A stretch of 64,000 nt of DNA, from positions 3,333,501-3,397,500 of the forward strand of contig NZ_JNLE01000003.1 of NCBI RefSeq assembly GCF_000702945.1, in the 5' to 3' direction. Positions within the stretch are counted from its first letter, which is position 1. Each line of letters begins with the position of its first letter. A model generated the notes under the pieces. It was not told the DNA's origin, made no database searches, and worked only from the letters and a program-made list of their open reading frames with translations. The position numbers were made by a program, and so were the translations under genes. The DNA comes from Clostridium sp. KNHs205. GTDB lineage: Bacteria > Bacillota > Clostridia > Lachnospirales > Lachnospiraceae. Positions 8,351 through 17,427 of this stretch are shown here, one piece after another.

Positions 8351-9463
8351 ATGGGGAAAACGATGATACTGGAATTAAAAGATACCAATAAACTGCCAAT
8401 GAAGACTTTTCGTTGGCTGGGTGTAAATGAATTAAATATCAAGCAGGAAATTCCGGATATTAAACCTGTAAAGACCTCTGAGCTGACAGGAGAGAACCTT
8501 GATCAGCTTGTAATAACAAAAGATAATACTTATTCAATTCAGAAAATTCCTCAGACCGGAATGGGTGAAAATGCAGAAGAATTTATAAGAAATAACCGGA
8601 ATAGAAAGCTAACCTTAACCTGCCCAAAGGGTAAGAAATTATCAAAGCCTCTGTATCTAAATAATTTGCTGGACAAAGAGAACGCCGCTCTGGCAGAAGA
8701 GATATTCATTATGGCAGAAGAGGGAAGTGAAATAACCCTGGTGCTTACTTATGAAGGAAGAGAAGAAGAGCCGTTATTTCATGGCGGTTTATTATATCTT
8801 ATGGCCGGCAGGAATGCCTTGATAAACCTTATACAGATACAGCTGCTGCCGGATTCCGGCATACATCTGAGCAATATCGGAGCAGAATGCAAGGACGGCG
8901 GAAAGGTAAGAATTACCCAGTGCGAATTAGGTGCTGGTTATCTGGCCAGCGGTATTCAGGCGGATCTAAAGGGTGATGACAGCGAGTTCCAGGTAGATAC
9001 CATTTATTTTGGTGATAAGAACCGTTCCCTGGATTTTAATTATGTGGTCAATCATTATGGCAAAAATTCCAAGAGTGAGATGAATATTAACGGAGCATTA
9101 CTGGATAGCAGCAGGAAAATATTCAGAGGTACAATTGACTTTAAAAGAGGAGCTGCCGGAGCGGAAGGTGCAGAAGGTGAATATACTCTGCTCTTTGATA
9201 AAACCATTAAGAATGTATCTGTGCCTTTGATTTTATGCGGAGAGGAAAATGTATCCGGAAAGCATGCGGCGAACAGCGGAAAAATAGATGAGGATAAGCT
9301 CTTTTATATGATGTCCAGAGGCTTAAGTGAAACCGAAGCGAAAAAGCTGATGCTGGAAGCCTGGTTTCATCCGGCTCTTAAAAACATCCCTACAGAAGAA
9401 TTAAAGGAAAAAGTTAAAAATTATGTGAAGGAGAGGATGAGCCATGTCAGCAGCCTGCAGTAA
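8351..9463 (+). CDS. sufD: SufD, Fe-S assembly subunit
   Basis: SufD pairs with SufB in the SufBC2D complex. The 370-residue product has the weaker-conserved beta-helix core and the C-terminal motif HAANSGKIDEDKLFYMMSRG followed by LSETEAKKLM, which parallels the SufB C-terminus. The annotated start at 8351 gives MGKTMILEL; an in-frame ATG at 8363 (MILELKD) lies at a better distance from a GGGGAAA stretch and may be the true start. The gene overlaps sufS by 20 nt, indicating translational coupling. Confidence 0.93.
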   Translation: MGKTMILELKDTNKLPMKTFRWLGVNELNIKQEIPDIKPVKTSELTGENLDQLVITKDNTYSIQKIPQTGMGENAEEFIRNNRNRKLTLTCPKGKKLSKPLYLNNLLDKENAALAEEIFIMAEEGSEITLVLTYEGREEEPLFHGGLLYLMAGRNALINLIQIQLLPDSGIHLSNIGAECKDGGKVRITQCELGAGYLASGIQADLKGDDSEFQVDTIYFGDKNRSLDFNYVVNHYGKNSKSEMNINGALLDSSRKIFRGTIDFKRGAAGAEGAEGEYTLLFDKTIKNVSVPLILCGEENVSGKHAANSGKIDEDKLFYMMSRGLSETEAKKLMLEAWFHPALKNIPTEELKEKVKNYVKERMSHVSSLQ

Positions 9464-10682
9464 TGTGTATATCAATGACTTCCCATTATTAAAAGGCAAG
9501 GGTGAAAAACCGCTGGTTTATCTTGATAATGCGGCTACTACCCAGAAGCCGGAGCCTGTCTTAAAAGCCGTGGAAGAATATTATAAAGAATACAATGCCA
9601 ATCCCTATAGAGGTCTGTACGATATCAGTGAGAAAGCGACATTTGAGTATGAAGAGGCAAGAAAAGCAGTTGCAGATTTTATAAAAGCAAAAGATTCTGC
9701 GGAAATCATATTTACACGAAACGCAACGGAAAGCCTAAACCTTATAGCCTACAGTTATGGCAAAAGCAATATTAAGGAAGGGGATGAAATTCTTATTCCC
9801 ATCTCCGAACATCACAGCAATTTGATTCCCTGGCAGCAGCTTGCAAAAGAAAAAAATGCAGTATTAAAGTATCTCTATACAGATGAACAGGGGCGTCTAA
9901 AGGATGAGGAGATTGAAGAAAAGATAACAGCTAAAACCAAAATCGTAGCTTTTGCCTATGTGTCAAATGTAACCGGTGCGGTTTATCCTGTTAAAAAAAT
10001 AATTGAAAAAGCACATAGTGTAGGTGCTGTAACCGTTATTGACTGTGCCCAGAGCATTCCTCATTATCCACTGGATGTAACTGAACTTAATGCAGATTTT
10101 GCAGTCTTTTCCGGACATAAGATGCTTGGTCCCATGGGAATAGGAGTACTCTACGGAAAAAAAGCACTTCTGGAGGAAATGCCTCCTTTTCTTACCGGAG
10201 GGGAGATGATTGATTTCGTATCAGAACAGGAGTCGACCTTTGCACCTTTACCTCAGAAATTTGAAGCGGGAACGCCAAATGTGGGAGGAGCCATAGGTCT
10301 TAGAGCAGCAATCGGATATCTCAAAGAGACAGGATACGATAAAATACGAGAAATAGAAGAAGCTCTTACCTCTTATGCTCTTGACAGATTGAGGGAATTA
10401 CCTTATGTTACTATATATGGCGAAAAATATACAGCAGTCGACAGAAGCGGTGTAATATCATTTAATGTTCAAGAGGTGCATCCTCACGATGTTTCATCCT
10501 TATTAAATGCAGATGGTGTCTGTATTCGGGCAGGTCATCACTGTGCTCAGCCTTTCATGAGGTATTTGGGTGCGGCAGCTACCTGCAGGGTATCTTTCTA
10601 TTTTTACAATACCAAAGAAGATATTGATTTGTTTATAACGAGCTTAAAGAAAGTCAGGGGGTGGCTTGGCCTTGGGAATTGA
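9444..10682 (+). CDS. sufS: SufS, class II cysteine desulfurase
   Basis: SufS is a PLP enzyme that removes sulfur from L-cysteine as a persulfide for Fe-S assembly. The 412-residue product has the PLP lysine Lys226 in FSGHKMLGP and the catalytic Cys367 in RAGHHCAQP, both characteristic of class II desulfurases. The N-terminal YLDNAATTQKP and FTRNATESLN motifs also fit. The start overlaps the sufD end and the stop overlaps sufU by 17 nt, so D, S and U are likely translationally coupled. Confidence 0.97.
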   Translation: MSAACSNVYINDFPLLKGKGEKPLVYLDNAATTQKPEPVLKAVEEYYKEYNANPYRGLYDISEKATFEYEEARKAVADFIKAKDSAEIIFTRNATESLNLIAYSYGKSNIKEGDEILIPISEHHSNLIPWQQLAKEKNAVLKYLYTDEQGRLKDEEIEEKITAKTKIVAFAYVSNVTGAVYPVKKIIEKAHSVGAVTVIDCAQSIPHYPLDVTELNADFAVFSGHKMLGPMGIGVLYGKKALLEEMPPFLTGGEMIDFVSEQESTFAPLPQKFEAGTPNVGGAIGLRAAIGYLKETGYDKIREIEEALTSYALDRLRELPYVTIYGEKYTAVDRSGVISFNVQEVHPHDVSSLLNADGVCIRAGHHCAQPFMRYLGAAATCRVSFYFYNTKEDIDLFITSLKKVRGWLGLGN

Positions 10683-11106
10683 AAATGTATATTCGGAAAT
10701 TTTAAGGGAACATGCGAATTCCAATCATAACAAGCATCATCTTGAACATCCTGACAGGACCAAACGGGGCATCAACCCAAGCTGTGGTGATGAGATTGAG
10801 CTGGAATTAAAAATTAAAGACGGTATCATAGAAGATGCCTCCTTTGTAGGCAGTGGATGTGCTATATCCCAGGCCTCTGCATCAATTATGATAGACTTGA
10901 TTAAAGGTAAAAGTCTTAAAGAAGCGGATTTACTTTCGCAGACCTTTACCGGTATGATAAAAAATGAAATTAAAAATGAGGAGGAGCTTGAGATACTGGA
11001 GGATGCCATTGCACTTAAGGACATATCCCACATGCCTGCCAGAGTCAAATGTGCAGTATTGGGCTGGCACACTCTGTCAGAGACGATAAATAAGGACAAT
11101 GAATAA
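10666..11106 (+). CDS. sufU: SufU, zinc-dependent sulfur-transfer partner of SufS
   Basis: SufU accepts persulfide sulfur from SufS in Gram-positive bacteria. The 146-residue product shows the expected zinc/sulfur-transfer ligands: Cys40 and Asp42 in NPSCGD, Cys65 in GSGCAIS, and Cys129 in RVKCAVL. The start is a TTG at 10666 inside the end of sufS, with an AGGGGG SD about 5 nt before it; a second in-frame TTG at 10672 is an alternative. It is the last suf gene and is followed by a terminator. No sufA or sufE is seen nearby, as is normal for Firmicutes. Confidence 0.95.
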   Translation: MALGIENVYSEILREHANSNHNKHHLEHPDRTKRGINPSCGDEIELELKIKDGIIEDASFVGSGCAISQASASIMIDLIKGKSLKEADLLSQTFTGMIKNEIKNEEELEILEDAIALKDISHMPARVKCAVLGWHTLSETINKDNE

Positions 11107-11165
11107 GCTTTCACTGACTGAATGGTCGCTATAACATAACTTGATAATAATATAATTAGTAGGAT

Positions 11166-11212
11166 AATGCCATAGAAGCATGCAATTTGCATCTTTTTAT
11201 GGCATTTTGGTT
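11166..11212 (+). terminator. Terminator of the suf operon
   Basis: AATGCCATA (11166-11174) pairs with TATGGCATT (11198-11206), with a second inner stem (ATGCAA/TTGCAT) and a following T-run. Confidence 0.75.
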
Positions 11213-11262
11213 ATTCTACAAGTTTTTGGCAAAAATAATGACTATGAAAAGTGAGGTGTTCT

Positions 11263-12501
11263 ATGACTAGATTTGATGATATGTATCGTAAGCTAACGAA
11301 GGAATATGTTGATGGTAAGGAAAAAGATATAAATTTTGATGAGTATGATCCCCATCAATTGGATTGCCTGTTAAATCCAAAGAAATATCCTCCTATATTG
11401 CATTTTGGTGAATGTTCCTGTCCTCCGGATAAGCCTTCCGCCTGCGTAGACAGTTGTATATTTGAAGCAATCAAAAAAGATGAGAACGGAAAACTGATAA
11501 TTGATAAAGAGCTATGTGCCGGCTGCTGTGCCTGTGTTGATGCCTGTAAGGCTGATAAGCTGACTGCCAGCAAGGATGTACTTCCTGCCCTGACGGCGAT
11601 CCATGAGGCAAAAGGCCCTGTGTATGCCTTGATAGCACCTGCATTTTTAGGCCAGTTTAACGAAGAGGTAACACCCGGTAAACTTAGAAATGCTTTTAAG
11701 TATTTAGGGTTTGAGGGAATGATAGAAGTGGCTTTATTTGCTGATATACTAACCTTAAAAGAAGCATTGGAATTCGATAAAAATATTCTGTCTGAAAAGG
11801 ATTATCAGCTGACCAGCTGCTGCTGTCCTATGTGGATAGGCATGATTAGAAGAGTCTATAAAGATCTTATGCCCCATGTACCGGGAGCAGTTTCTCCCAT
11901 GGTAGCCTGCGGACGAACCATTAAAGTACTGCATCCGGAGGCAATCACTATATTTATCGGACCTTGTATTGCCAAGAAGGCAGAAGCAAGAGAAAAGGAT
12001 ATCAGTGATGCGGTTGATTTTGTCCTTACCTTTCAGGAGGTTCAGGATATTTTTGAGTATGCAGGTATTGACCCAGGTAAAATGGAAGAGAGTGAGAAGG
12101 ATCATTCCTCAAGAGCGGGCAGAATCTATGCCAGAACCGGCGGGGTTAGTGAGGCGGTAAAGGGTACAGTAGAGCGTCTGAATCCGGATAGGAAAATTCA
12201 CGTGAAAACCAGGCAGGCAGACGGGGTACCGTCCTGTAAGCAGATGATCAATGAGCTGCTGGAGGGAAATGGAAATGCGAATTTTTTTGAAGGAATGGGT
12301 TGTGTAGGCGGCTGTGTAGGCGGCCCTAAGGTTATGATTGACAGGGAAGAGGGACGAAAACATGTTAATGAGTATGGAGACAGTGCGGCTTACCCCACTC
12401 CCATTGATAATCCTTATGTAATTGAACTGCTGCATCGTTTAGGCTTTGATACGGTAGAGAGTCTTCTGGAGCACAGCGATATATTTACGAGAGAATTTTA
12501 A
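11263..12501 (+). CDS. [FeFe]-hydrogenase-like protein with 2x[4Fe-4S] ferredoxin domain
   Basis: The 412-residue protein carries a ferredoxin-like N-terminus (Cys clusters at about 51-65 and 85-95) followed by an H-cluster domain. The H-cluster motifs are L1 TSCCCPMW (184-191), L2 GPCIAKK (233-239) and L3 EGMGCVGGC (343-351). All four cluster-ligating cysteines appear present. In L2 the Met of the canonical MPC motif is Gly, which separates it from prototypic group A enzymes and fits the less-studied group B/C-like proteins. It may therefore be a low-activity, sensory or physiologically distinct hydrogenase. The true start is probably the ATG at 11263, since the GTGAGGTG just upstream acts as SD; a GTG at 11251 is unlikely. 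No hydEFG maturases are in this window. Confidence 0.85.
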   Translation: MTRFDDMYRKLTKEYVDGKEKDINFDEYDPHQLDCLLNPKKYPPILHFGECSCPPDKPSACVDSCIFEAIKKDENGKLIIDKELCAGCCACVDACKADKLTASKDVLPALTAIHEAKGPVYALIAPAFLGQFNEEVTPGKLRNAFKYLGFEGMIEVALFADILTLKEALEFDKNILSEKDYQLTSCCCPMWIGMIRRVYKDLMPHVPGAVSPMVACGRTIKVLHPEAITIFIGPCIAKKAEAREKDISDAVDFVLTFQEVQDIFEYAGIDPGKMEESEKDHSSRAGRIYARTGGVSEAVKGTVERLNPDRKIHVKTRQADGVPSCKQMINELLEGNGNANFFEGMGCVGGCVGGPKVMIDREEGRKHVNEYGDSAAYPTPIDNPYVIELLHRLGFDTVESLLEHSDIFTREF

Positions 12502-13040
12502 GTTATATAAGCTGATTGATTTATTGTTTTACTCATCAGAAATAAACAGTTATCAGGAGGTACTATCTGGAGGTATTTAACAAAATACAGGTGAGTTTTT
12601 AAAATGTCCTGCATGGATAGTTAAAAATATAACAAACATACTAATTATGGGGAAAATATACCATTGTATGAAATGTTAGGAAAGAGTAAGAAGTCAGTAA
12701 ATTCTTTGTAGATTTCTTGTATAGACAAAAAGACTTATGTAAAATACTCTATTAATTAAGATAATATATAAATTTTCTGTAGATTTATTATGGAAAATGG
12801 TGTATTATTATTCCCGTGGGTTAAGGGACGCAGGGATTTTATAAGAAGAATTTTATGATAACCTCATTTTCAACGTTAATATGCCATAGAGATTTCATGT
12901 GTGGTACAGGAAGATGATAAAATTAAGATTCCGCTTATGCAGAATATTTTCAACAGAAAAAATTAGGTGATTTCGTGGAAATGTAATCTGTATCCAGGGT
13001 GATTTGAAATAATTAAAAAATTCACAAGGAGGATTAAGGT
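12502..13040. other. Intergenic region before pyruvate kinase
   Basis: This 539-bp stretch is AT-rich with no credible ORF. A candidate promoter lies at 12717-12745, which would leave a ~290-nt leader. I recognise no riboswitch consensus. The pyruvate kinase SD (AAGGAGG) lies near 13026. Confidence 0.4.
12717..12745 (+). promoter_or_regulatory. Candidate pyk promoter
   Basis: TTGTAT (12717-12722) and TAAAAT (12740-12745) are spaced by 17 bp. Both hexamers deviate from consensus, so this is tentative. Confidence 0.35.
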
Positions 13041-14468
13041 ATGAGAAAGACCAAAATAATCTGTACATTAGGCCCATCAACGGATAAGGGTGATGTAATG
13101 AGAGAATTGGCTCTTGCTGGTATGGACTGTGCAAGATTTAACTTCTCACATGCTGACCATGAGGAGCATTATGGCCGTTTGGTTCGATTAAGACAAATCA
13201 GGGAGGAATTGGATATTCCCATAGCGGCTCTGCTGGATACAAAAGGACCTGAGATTCGTATCGGAAAATTTGCAGATAAAAAGGTAAGCCTGGTAAAGGG
13301 ACAAACATTCACTTTGACAACCAGACAAATAGAAGGAACACAGGATATTGTTTATATAAATTATGAGCATCTGGTAAAAGACATAAGTGTAGGAGCTACC
13401 ATTCTGATTGATGACGGTCTGGTAGGTATGACAGTTGAAAGCCTTACTGAGACAGATATCATCTGTACAGTTCAAAATGACGGTTCAATTTCTGACAATA
13501 AGGGAGTTAACGTTCCCGGCACAAAGCTTACAATGCCCTTTATCAGCCCTAAGGATAGAGATGATATCATATTTGCTATTGAAAAAGGATATGATTTTAT
13601 TGCAGCTTCTTTTACAAGAAGTGCAGCAGATATTATGGAGATTCGTAAGATTTTTGCAGAGTACAAACATACAGGAACTAACATTATTGCCAAAATCGAA
13701 AATATGGAAGGCGTTGAAAACATCGATGAGATAATTGAAGCTGCCGACGGTATTATGATTGCCAGAGGAGATATGGGTGTTGAGATACCTTTAGAGGATG
13801 TTCCTGTTATTCAGAAGATGATTATCAAGAAGGTATACAACGCCGGTAAACAGGTAATTACAGCAACTCAGATGCTTGATTCCATGATGAAGAATCCAAG
13901 ACCTACCAGAGCAGAATCTACTGACGTTGCCAATGCTATTTATGATGGCACCAGCGCCATTATGTTGTCCGGTGAGACTGCAGCAGGATTATATCCTGTG
14001 GATTCCCTTAAGACAATGGTACGTATTGCTATTCGTACCGAGCAGGATATCGATTATAAGAAACGTTTCCGTTTACTGGAGACAGAAGAGAATCCAAGTA
14101 TTACAGATGCCATATCTCATGCAACCTGTACTACAGCTCATGATTTGAATGCAGCAATGATTATAACAGTTACCCAATCCGGACAGACTGCCAGAATGAT
14201 CTCCAAATACCGTCCGGCATGCACTATTATCGGATGTACTACTGAAAATCATGTTTGCAGACAGCTTAATTTGTCCTGGGGCGTTAAACCTCTCTTGATC
14301 AAAGAAGAGCAGGATACCTTTGTTTTATTTGAGCATGCTGTAGCTACTGTAGAAGAAAAAGGCTATTTAAAACATGGTGAGTTAACAGTTATTACAGCAG
14401 GTGTTCCTCTTAGAACTTCCGGTACGACGAATATTATTAAAGTTCATATTGCGGGAAACCATTATTAA
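13041..14468 (+). CDS. pyk: Pyruvate kinase
   Basis: Pyruvate kinase transfers phosphate from PEP to ADP in the last step of glycolysis. The 475-residue product begins RKTKIICTLGPSTD and carries the catalytic lysine region IIAKIENMEGVENIDEI and the signature IMIARGDMGVEIP. The ITATQMLDSM and ESTDVANAIYDGTSAIMLSGETA blocks are also conserved. It has the short form of about 470-480 residues and lacks the extra PEP-utiliser-like C-terminal domain found in Bacillus enzymes. An ideal AAGGAGG SD precedes the ATG. The next gene starts 15 nt downstream, suggesting co-transcription. Confidence 0.98.
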   Translation: MRKTKIICTLGPSTDKGDVMRELALAGMDCARFNFSHADHEEHYGRLVRLRQIREELDIPIAALLDTKGPEIRIGKFADKKVSLVKGQTFTLTTRQIEGTQDIVYINYEHLVKDISVGATILIDDGLVGMTVESLTETDIICTVQNDGSISDNKGVNVPGTKLTMPFISPKDRDDIIFAIEKGYDFIAASFTRSAADIMEIRKIFAEYKHTGTNIIAKIENMEGVENIDEIIEAADGIMIARGDMGVEIPLEDVPVIQKMIIKKVYNAGKQVITATQMLDSMMKNPRPTRAESTDVANAIYDGTSAIMLSGETAAGLYPVDSLKTMVRIAIRTEQDIDYKKRFRLLETEENPSITDAISHATCTTAHDLNAAMIITVTQSGQTARMISKYRPACTIIGCTTENHVCRQLNLSWGVKPLLIKEEQDTFVLFEHAVATVEEKGYLKHGELTVITAGVPLRTSGTTNIIKVHIAGNHY

Positions 14469-14483
14469 TAAAGGCGGGAGTAT

Positions 14484-15350
14484 ATGTCGATTATTACACT
14501 TCACACTTTGAATGAAAAGCAAAGGGAAGATATCAATCAACTGATTACTGCCTGCAATGATTATGACAAACTTAAGCGGCTGCCGGTTTTGGAGGAGGGT
14601 GACAATTATTATCCCGAACTTAAGAGTTACTATTGCTTCTATCAGAAGGAAGTACTCATAAGTGCCCTGATTCTATATCAACCTTTTCCGGATGAAGCCG
14701 AGATATCAGCCTATACCCTGCCTTCCCACAGAAGGCAGGGTTATTTTAAATCTCTTTATGGCAAGGCTGTTAAGGAGCTTAAGAAATTTCATATTTCCAT
14801 TGCAGTATTAGTCGTTGAAAATAAGAGTATTACCGGTAAGGCTTGTGCAGAAGCATTCAGAGCAAAGGCAGGCAGATCGGACTATTTGATGTCATATGCT
14901 ATAAAATCTGACAGGGACTATAAAGAGGGGCTTCCGGAGAACTTCACGGTAGAACAGCTAACTGGGAATAACCTTATGGAGGGAATAGAAGTATTCAGGG
15001 AAATATTTAAGTGGGAGCAGGATACTGTACAGGAAATGCTGGAACTCTCACTTAAAGCTTCAGATACACTGACCTTTCTTCTGTGTTTAAAAGGAACAGC
15101 TATTGGAACTATAAGTCTTCATCTTGGAAGCAAGGATGCCTCCGTCTATGGTTTTGGTATCAGAGAACGGTACCGGGGAGAAGGTTATGGTAAAGTCTTT
15201 CTTGTATGGGCTATATCAGCACTAAAGGCTATGGGAAGAGAAAGGGTGGTTCTGCAGGTTGAAAGTGAAAGTGGGGAAGCCTTGCAGCTGTATAAAACTT
15301 TCGGATTTGTCATTGCAGAACAATATGATTATCATTATAAGAAGATATAA
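14484..15350 (+). CDS. Tandem GNAT acetyltransferase-like protein
   Basis: The 288-residue product appears to contain two GNAT folds. The first half has the sequence TLPSHRRQGYFKSLYGKAV, an acetyl-CoA-binding R-x-x-G-x-[FY]-type motif A. The second half has RERYRGEGYGKVFLVWAI, the stronger motif A, followed by LYKTFGFVIAEQYDYHYKKI, a typical GNAT C-terminal strand. The acceptor substrate cannot be told. It follows pyk by 15 nt and is closed by a strong terminator, immediately after which the group II intron is inserted. Confidence 0.8.
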   Translation: MSIITLHTLNEKQREDINQLITACNDYDKLKRLPVLEEGDNYYPELKSYYCFYQKEVLISALILYQPFPDEAEISAYTLPSHRRQGYFKSLYGKAVKELKKFHISIAVLVVENKSITGKACAEAFRAKAGRSDYLMSYAIKSDRDYKEGLPENFTVEQLTGNNLMEGIEVFREIFKWEQDTVQEMLELSLKASDTLTFLLCLKGTAIGTISLHLGSKDASVYGFGIRERYRGEGYGKVFLVWAISALKAMGRERVVLQVESESGEALQLYKTFGFVIAEQYDYHYKKI

Positions 15351-15351
15351 G

Positions 15352-15389
15352 AACGCAGCACCGGCAAATGTTGGTGCTGCGTTGCTGTT
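15352..15389 (+). terminator. Terminator, used as group II intron target
   Basis: AACGCAGCACC (15352-15362) pairs perfectly with GGTGCTGCGTT (15373-15383), followed by GCTGTT. The group II intron begins at the next base, as is typical of class C introns, which home to terminator stem-loops. Confidence 0.85.
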
Positions 15390-15788
15390 GTGCGCCTGGC
15401 GGCGCACGTTTCTAATGGGTGAAAGTCCCTAGTCTGCCCTAGTAGTGGGAAAGACACAGCCAAGACCAAGGGTGTCGTGGGTGACTGCGAATCTGAAGGA
15501 AGGTGGAGGCAAATCTCTGGTCTGACGAACAGAAATCACATCAGGCTACAGTTAAGGATAAGACTGCAATACAAGTTAAAGTCCAATAACTACTCGGAAT
15601 TAACTGTAGTAAATGTGGCAGATGGATGGAGAGAAAGAAACGTGTGGTACCCAGGGAGATCTCGTCAGCAAGTGAAAACAGAGTATGAAACTTGTAGTAA
15701 CAACGAATGACGAGAAGTCAGCCGAGGTCATAGTACCATTTCAGTTGCAAATGATATGGGAAGGACTGAACTTTAGGAGGTACAAGCA

Positions 15789-17201
15789 ATGAAAGTAACT
15801 GATAGTAGATTTAAGAACAGACAACTTCATATGGAAGACTATCTGCAAATGGTATCTGCGGAACAGAAAGAGGATGCAGAAGTGTTCGACTACGGGAAGA
15901 TTACTGAAAAGAGCGGTATCATCACAAACTATTGGATGAATAATCTCTTGGAATTGATTTTGCGAAAAGATAACCTCAACAAGGCATATAAGCGAGTGAA
16001 ATCAAATAAAGGAGCAGGTGGAACGGATGGAATGCAGGTGGATGAACTTCTGCCCTACTTAAAGGAAAACCAAGACACCTTAATTCAAGAGATAAAGGGA
16101 GGCAGATTTAAGCCAAACCCAGTTCGAAGGGTAGAAATACCAAAAGAAACAAAAGGTGAGTTCAGAAAGCTTGGAGTTCCAACCGTGGTTGACCGAGTTA
16201 TCCAACAAGCAATCATACAAGAACTAACGCCTATCTACGAGGAGCAGTTCTCAGAAAACAGTTTTGGTTTTCAGCCGAAAAAAGGTGCACATGATGCACT
16301 GAAACAATGCCAAAAGAATGTAAACGAAGGCTACGTATATGTGGTTGATATGGATTTGGAAAAGTTCTTTGATACCGTATGCCAGAGTAAGCTGATTGAG
16401 GTATTGGGAAGAACCATCAAAGATGGCAGAGTTATCTCTTTGATACATAAATACCTCAATGCTGGAGTGATAACAAAAGGGGTGTTTAAGAAAACAGAGG
16501 TCGGCATGCCACAAGGTGGACCATTAAGTCCATTGCTAAGTAATATCATGCTAAATGAGTTGGACAAGGAACTTGAAAGCAGAGGACATAGGTTTGTCCG
16601 ATACGCAGATGATTGCATGATTTTCTGTAAAAGCAAAAAGAGTGCAGAAAGAACCTTGGAAAACATCATACCATTCATTGAGAAAAGGCTATTTCTGAAA
16701 GTGAATAGGAAGAAAACGCAAGTCGCGCACATCAGTAAAGTTAAATATCTTGGATATACATTCTATAGATATAGAGGTAAATGCAGATTTAGAGTACATC
16801 CGAAATCCGTAACAAAGATGAAAGACGCAATACGAAATCTGACAGACCGAAACAATGGCATGAGCAACACAGCGAGAGAAGATAAATACCAACAGTTTGT
16901 GAGAGGATGGATAGAGTACTTTAAACTCGCAGATATGAAGAATCTTCTAAAAGGCATAGATGAATGGGCTAGACGCAGAATACGAGCGGTCTATTGGAAA
17001 CAGTGGAAGAAAATCAAGACAAAGTACAGAATGCTTAGAGCCATAGGATGTGAGCATTGGAGAGCCAAAGAACTTGCCTGTAGTAGAAAAGGGTACTGGC
17101 GCATGGCGCAAGTGCTGAACCAGATATTTTCTAATAAAATAATAGCCAAGCTAGGATATACATCCATGCTTGACTATTATCTGATAGTTTATGAAAACTA
17201 A
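15789..17201 (+). CDS. ltrA: Group II intron reverse transcriptase/maturase
   Basis: The 470-residue intron-encoded protein splices and mobilises the intron. It shows RT blocks in order: NKGAGGTDGM, RRVEIPKETKGEFRKLGVPTV (RT2), FSENSFGFQPKKGAHDA (RT3), YVVDMDLEKFFDTV (RT4), GMPQGGPLSPLLSNIMLNELD, and the catalytic RYADDCMIF (RT5). A maturase X domain follows (around WIEYFKLADMKNLLKGIDEW and later). No HNH endonuclease domain is visible at the C-terminus, which ends LDYYLIVYEN, consistent with class C. The ATG follows TTAGGAGG. Confidence 0.96.
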   Translation: MKVTDSRFKNRQLHMEDYLQMVSAEQKEDAEVFDYGKITEKSGIITNYWMNNLLELILRKDNLNKAYKRVKSNKGAGGTDGMQVDELLPYLKENQDTLIQEIKGGRFKPNPVRRVEIPKETKGEFRKLGVPTVVDRVIQQAIIQELTPIYEEQFSENSFGFQPKKGAHDALKQCQKNVNEGYVYVVDMDLEKFFDTVCQSKLIEVLGRTIKDGRVISLIHKYLNAGVITKGVFKKTEVGMPQGGPLSPLLSNIMLNELDKELESRGHRFVRYADDCMIFCKSKKSAERTLENIIPFIEKRLFLKVNRKKTQVAHISKVKYLGYTFYRYRGKCRFRVHPKSVTKMKDAIRNLTDRNNGMSNTAREDKYQQFVRGWIEYFKLADMKNLLKGIDEWARRRIRAVYWKQWKKIKTKYRMLRAIGCEHWRAKELACSRKGYWRMAQVLNQIFSNKIIAKLGYTSMLDYYLIVYEN

Positions 17202-17202
17202 A

Positions 17203-17280
17203 GAACCGCCGTATACGGAACCGTACGTACGGTGGTGTGGGAGGTCGGTAGATAAAATAATTATCTACCTCCTACCCGAT
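17203..17280 (+). ncRNA. Group II intron domains V and VI
   Basis: ACCGCCGTA pairs with TACGGTGGT (with one G-U) around an inner CGGAACCG tip, forming a domain V-like hairpin. Domain VI follows as GGGAGG.../...CCTCCTACCC with an AT-rich stem GGTAGATAA/TTATCTACC. The intron ends at GAT. Confidence 0.75.
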
Positions 17281-17372
17281 TGGAGAAAATTACTGATTGG
17301 CAGGTTCCTTTATAAAAGGAAAAAAATATAAAAAGAGTATTACGATCTAACTTCCTGATTTCCGTAAGAGTA

Positions 17373-17400
17373 ACAAGGGACTTGGCAGTGGCATATGATA
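17373..17400 (+). promoter_or_regulatory. Sigma-K-like promoter of the amidase gene
   Basis: AC at 17373-17374 and CATATGATA at 17392-17400 are separated by 17 nt, matching the sigma-K pattern AC...CATANNNTA. The start ATG lies 27 nt downstream. The match is short and needs experimental support. Confidence 0.45.
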
Positions 17401-17427
17401 GGTTAAAAGAATACTTTGAGGCTATCT

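Larger units (their letters stand above)
15390..17280 (+). mobile_element. Complete group II intron, bacterial class C type
   Basis: The 5' end GTGCGCC fits the GUGYG consensus, and the 3' end ...CTACCCGAT follows a domain VI hairpin. The first 400 nt hold domain I-like blocks (GGTGAAAGTCCCTAG and similar). The encoded maturase at 15789-17201 resembles class C proteins such as B.h.I1. Domain V and VI are at about 17203-17280. The insertion point directly follows a rho-independent terminator, a class C preference. Length is about 1.89 kb and both ends and the ORF look intact, so it may be active. Boundaries were set by consensus and not by comparison with an empty site. Confidence 0.88.

Noticed and set aside
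10737..11192. 151-codon minus-strand ORF opposite sufU
   Set aside because: Antisense shadow of sufU and its terminator; no SD and no family resemblance.
12502..13040. Riboswitch in the pyk leader
   Set aside because: The leader is long, but no known riboswitch consensus or strong fold was recognised by eye.
16331..16732. 133-codon minus-strand ORF inside the group II intron ORF
   Set aside because: Antisense to conserved RT blocks; no independent support.
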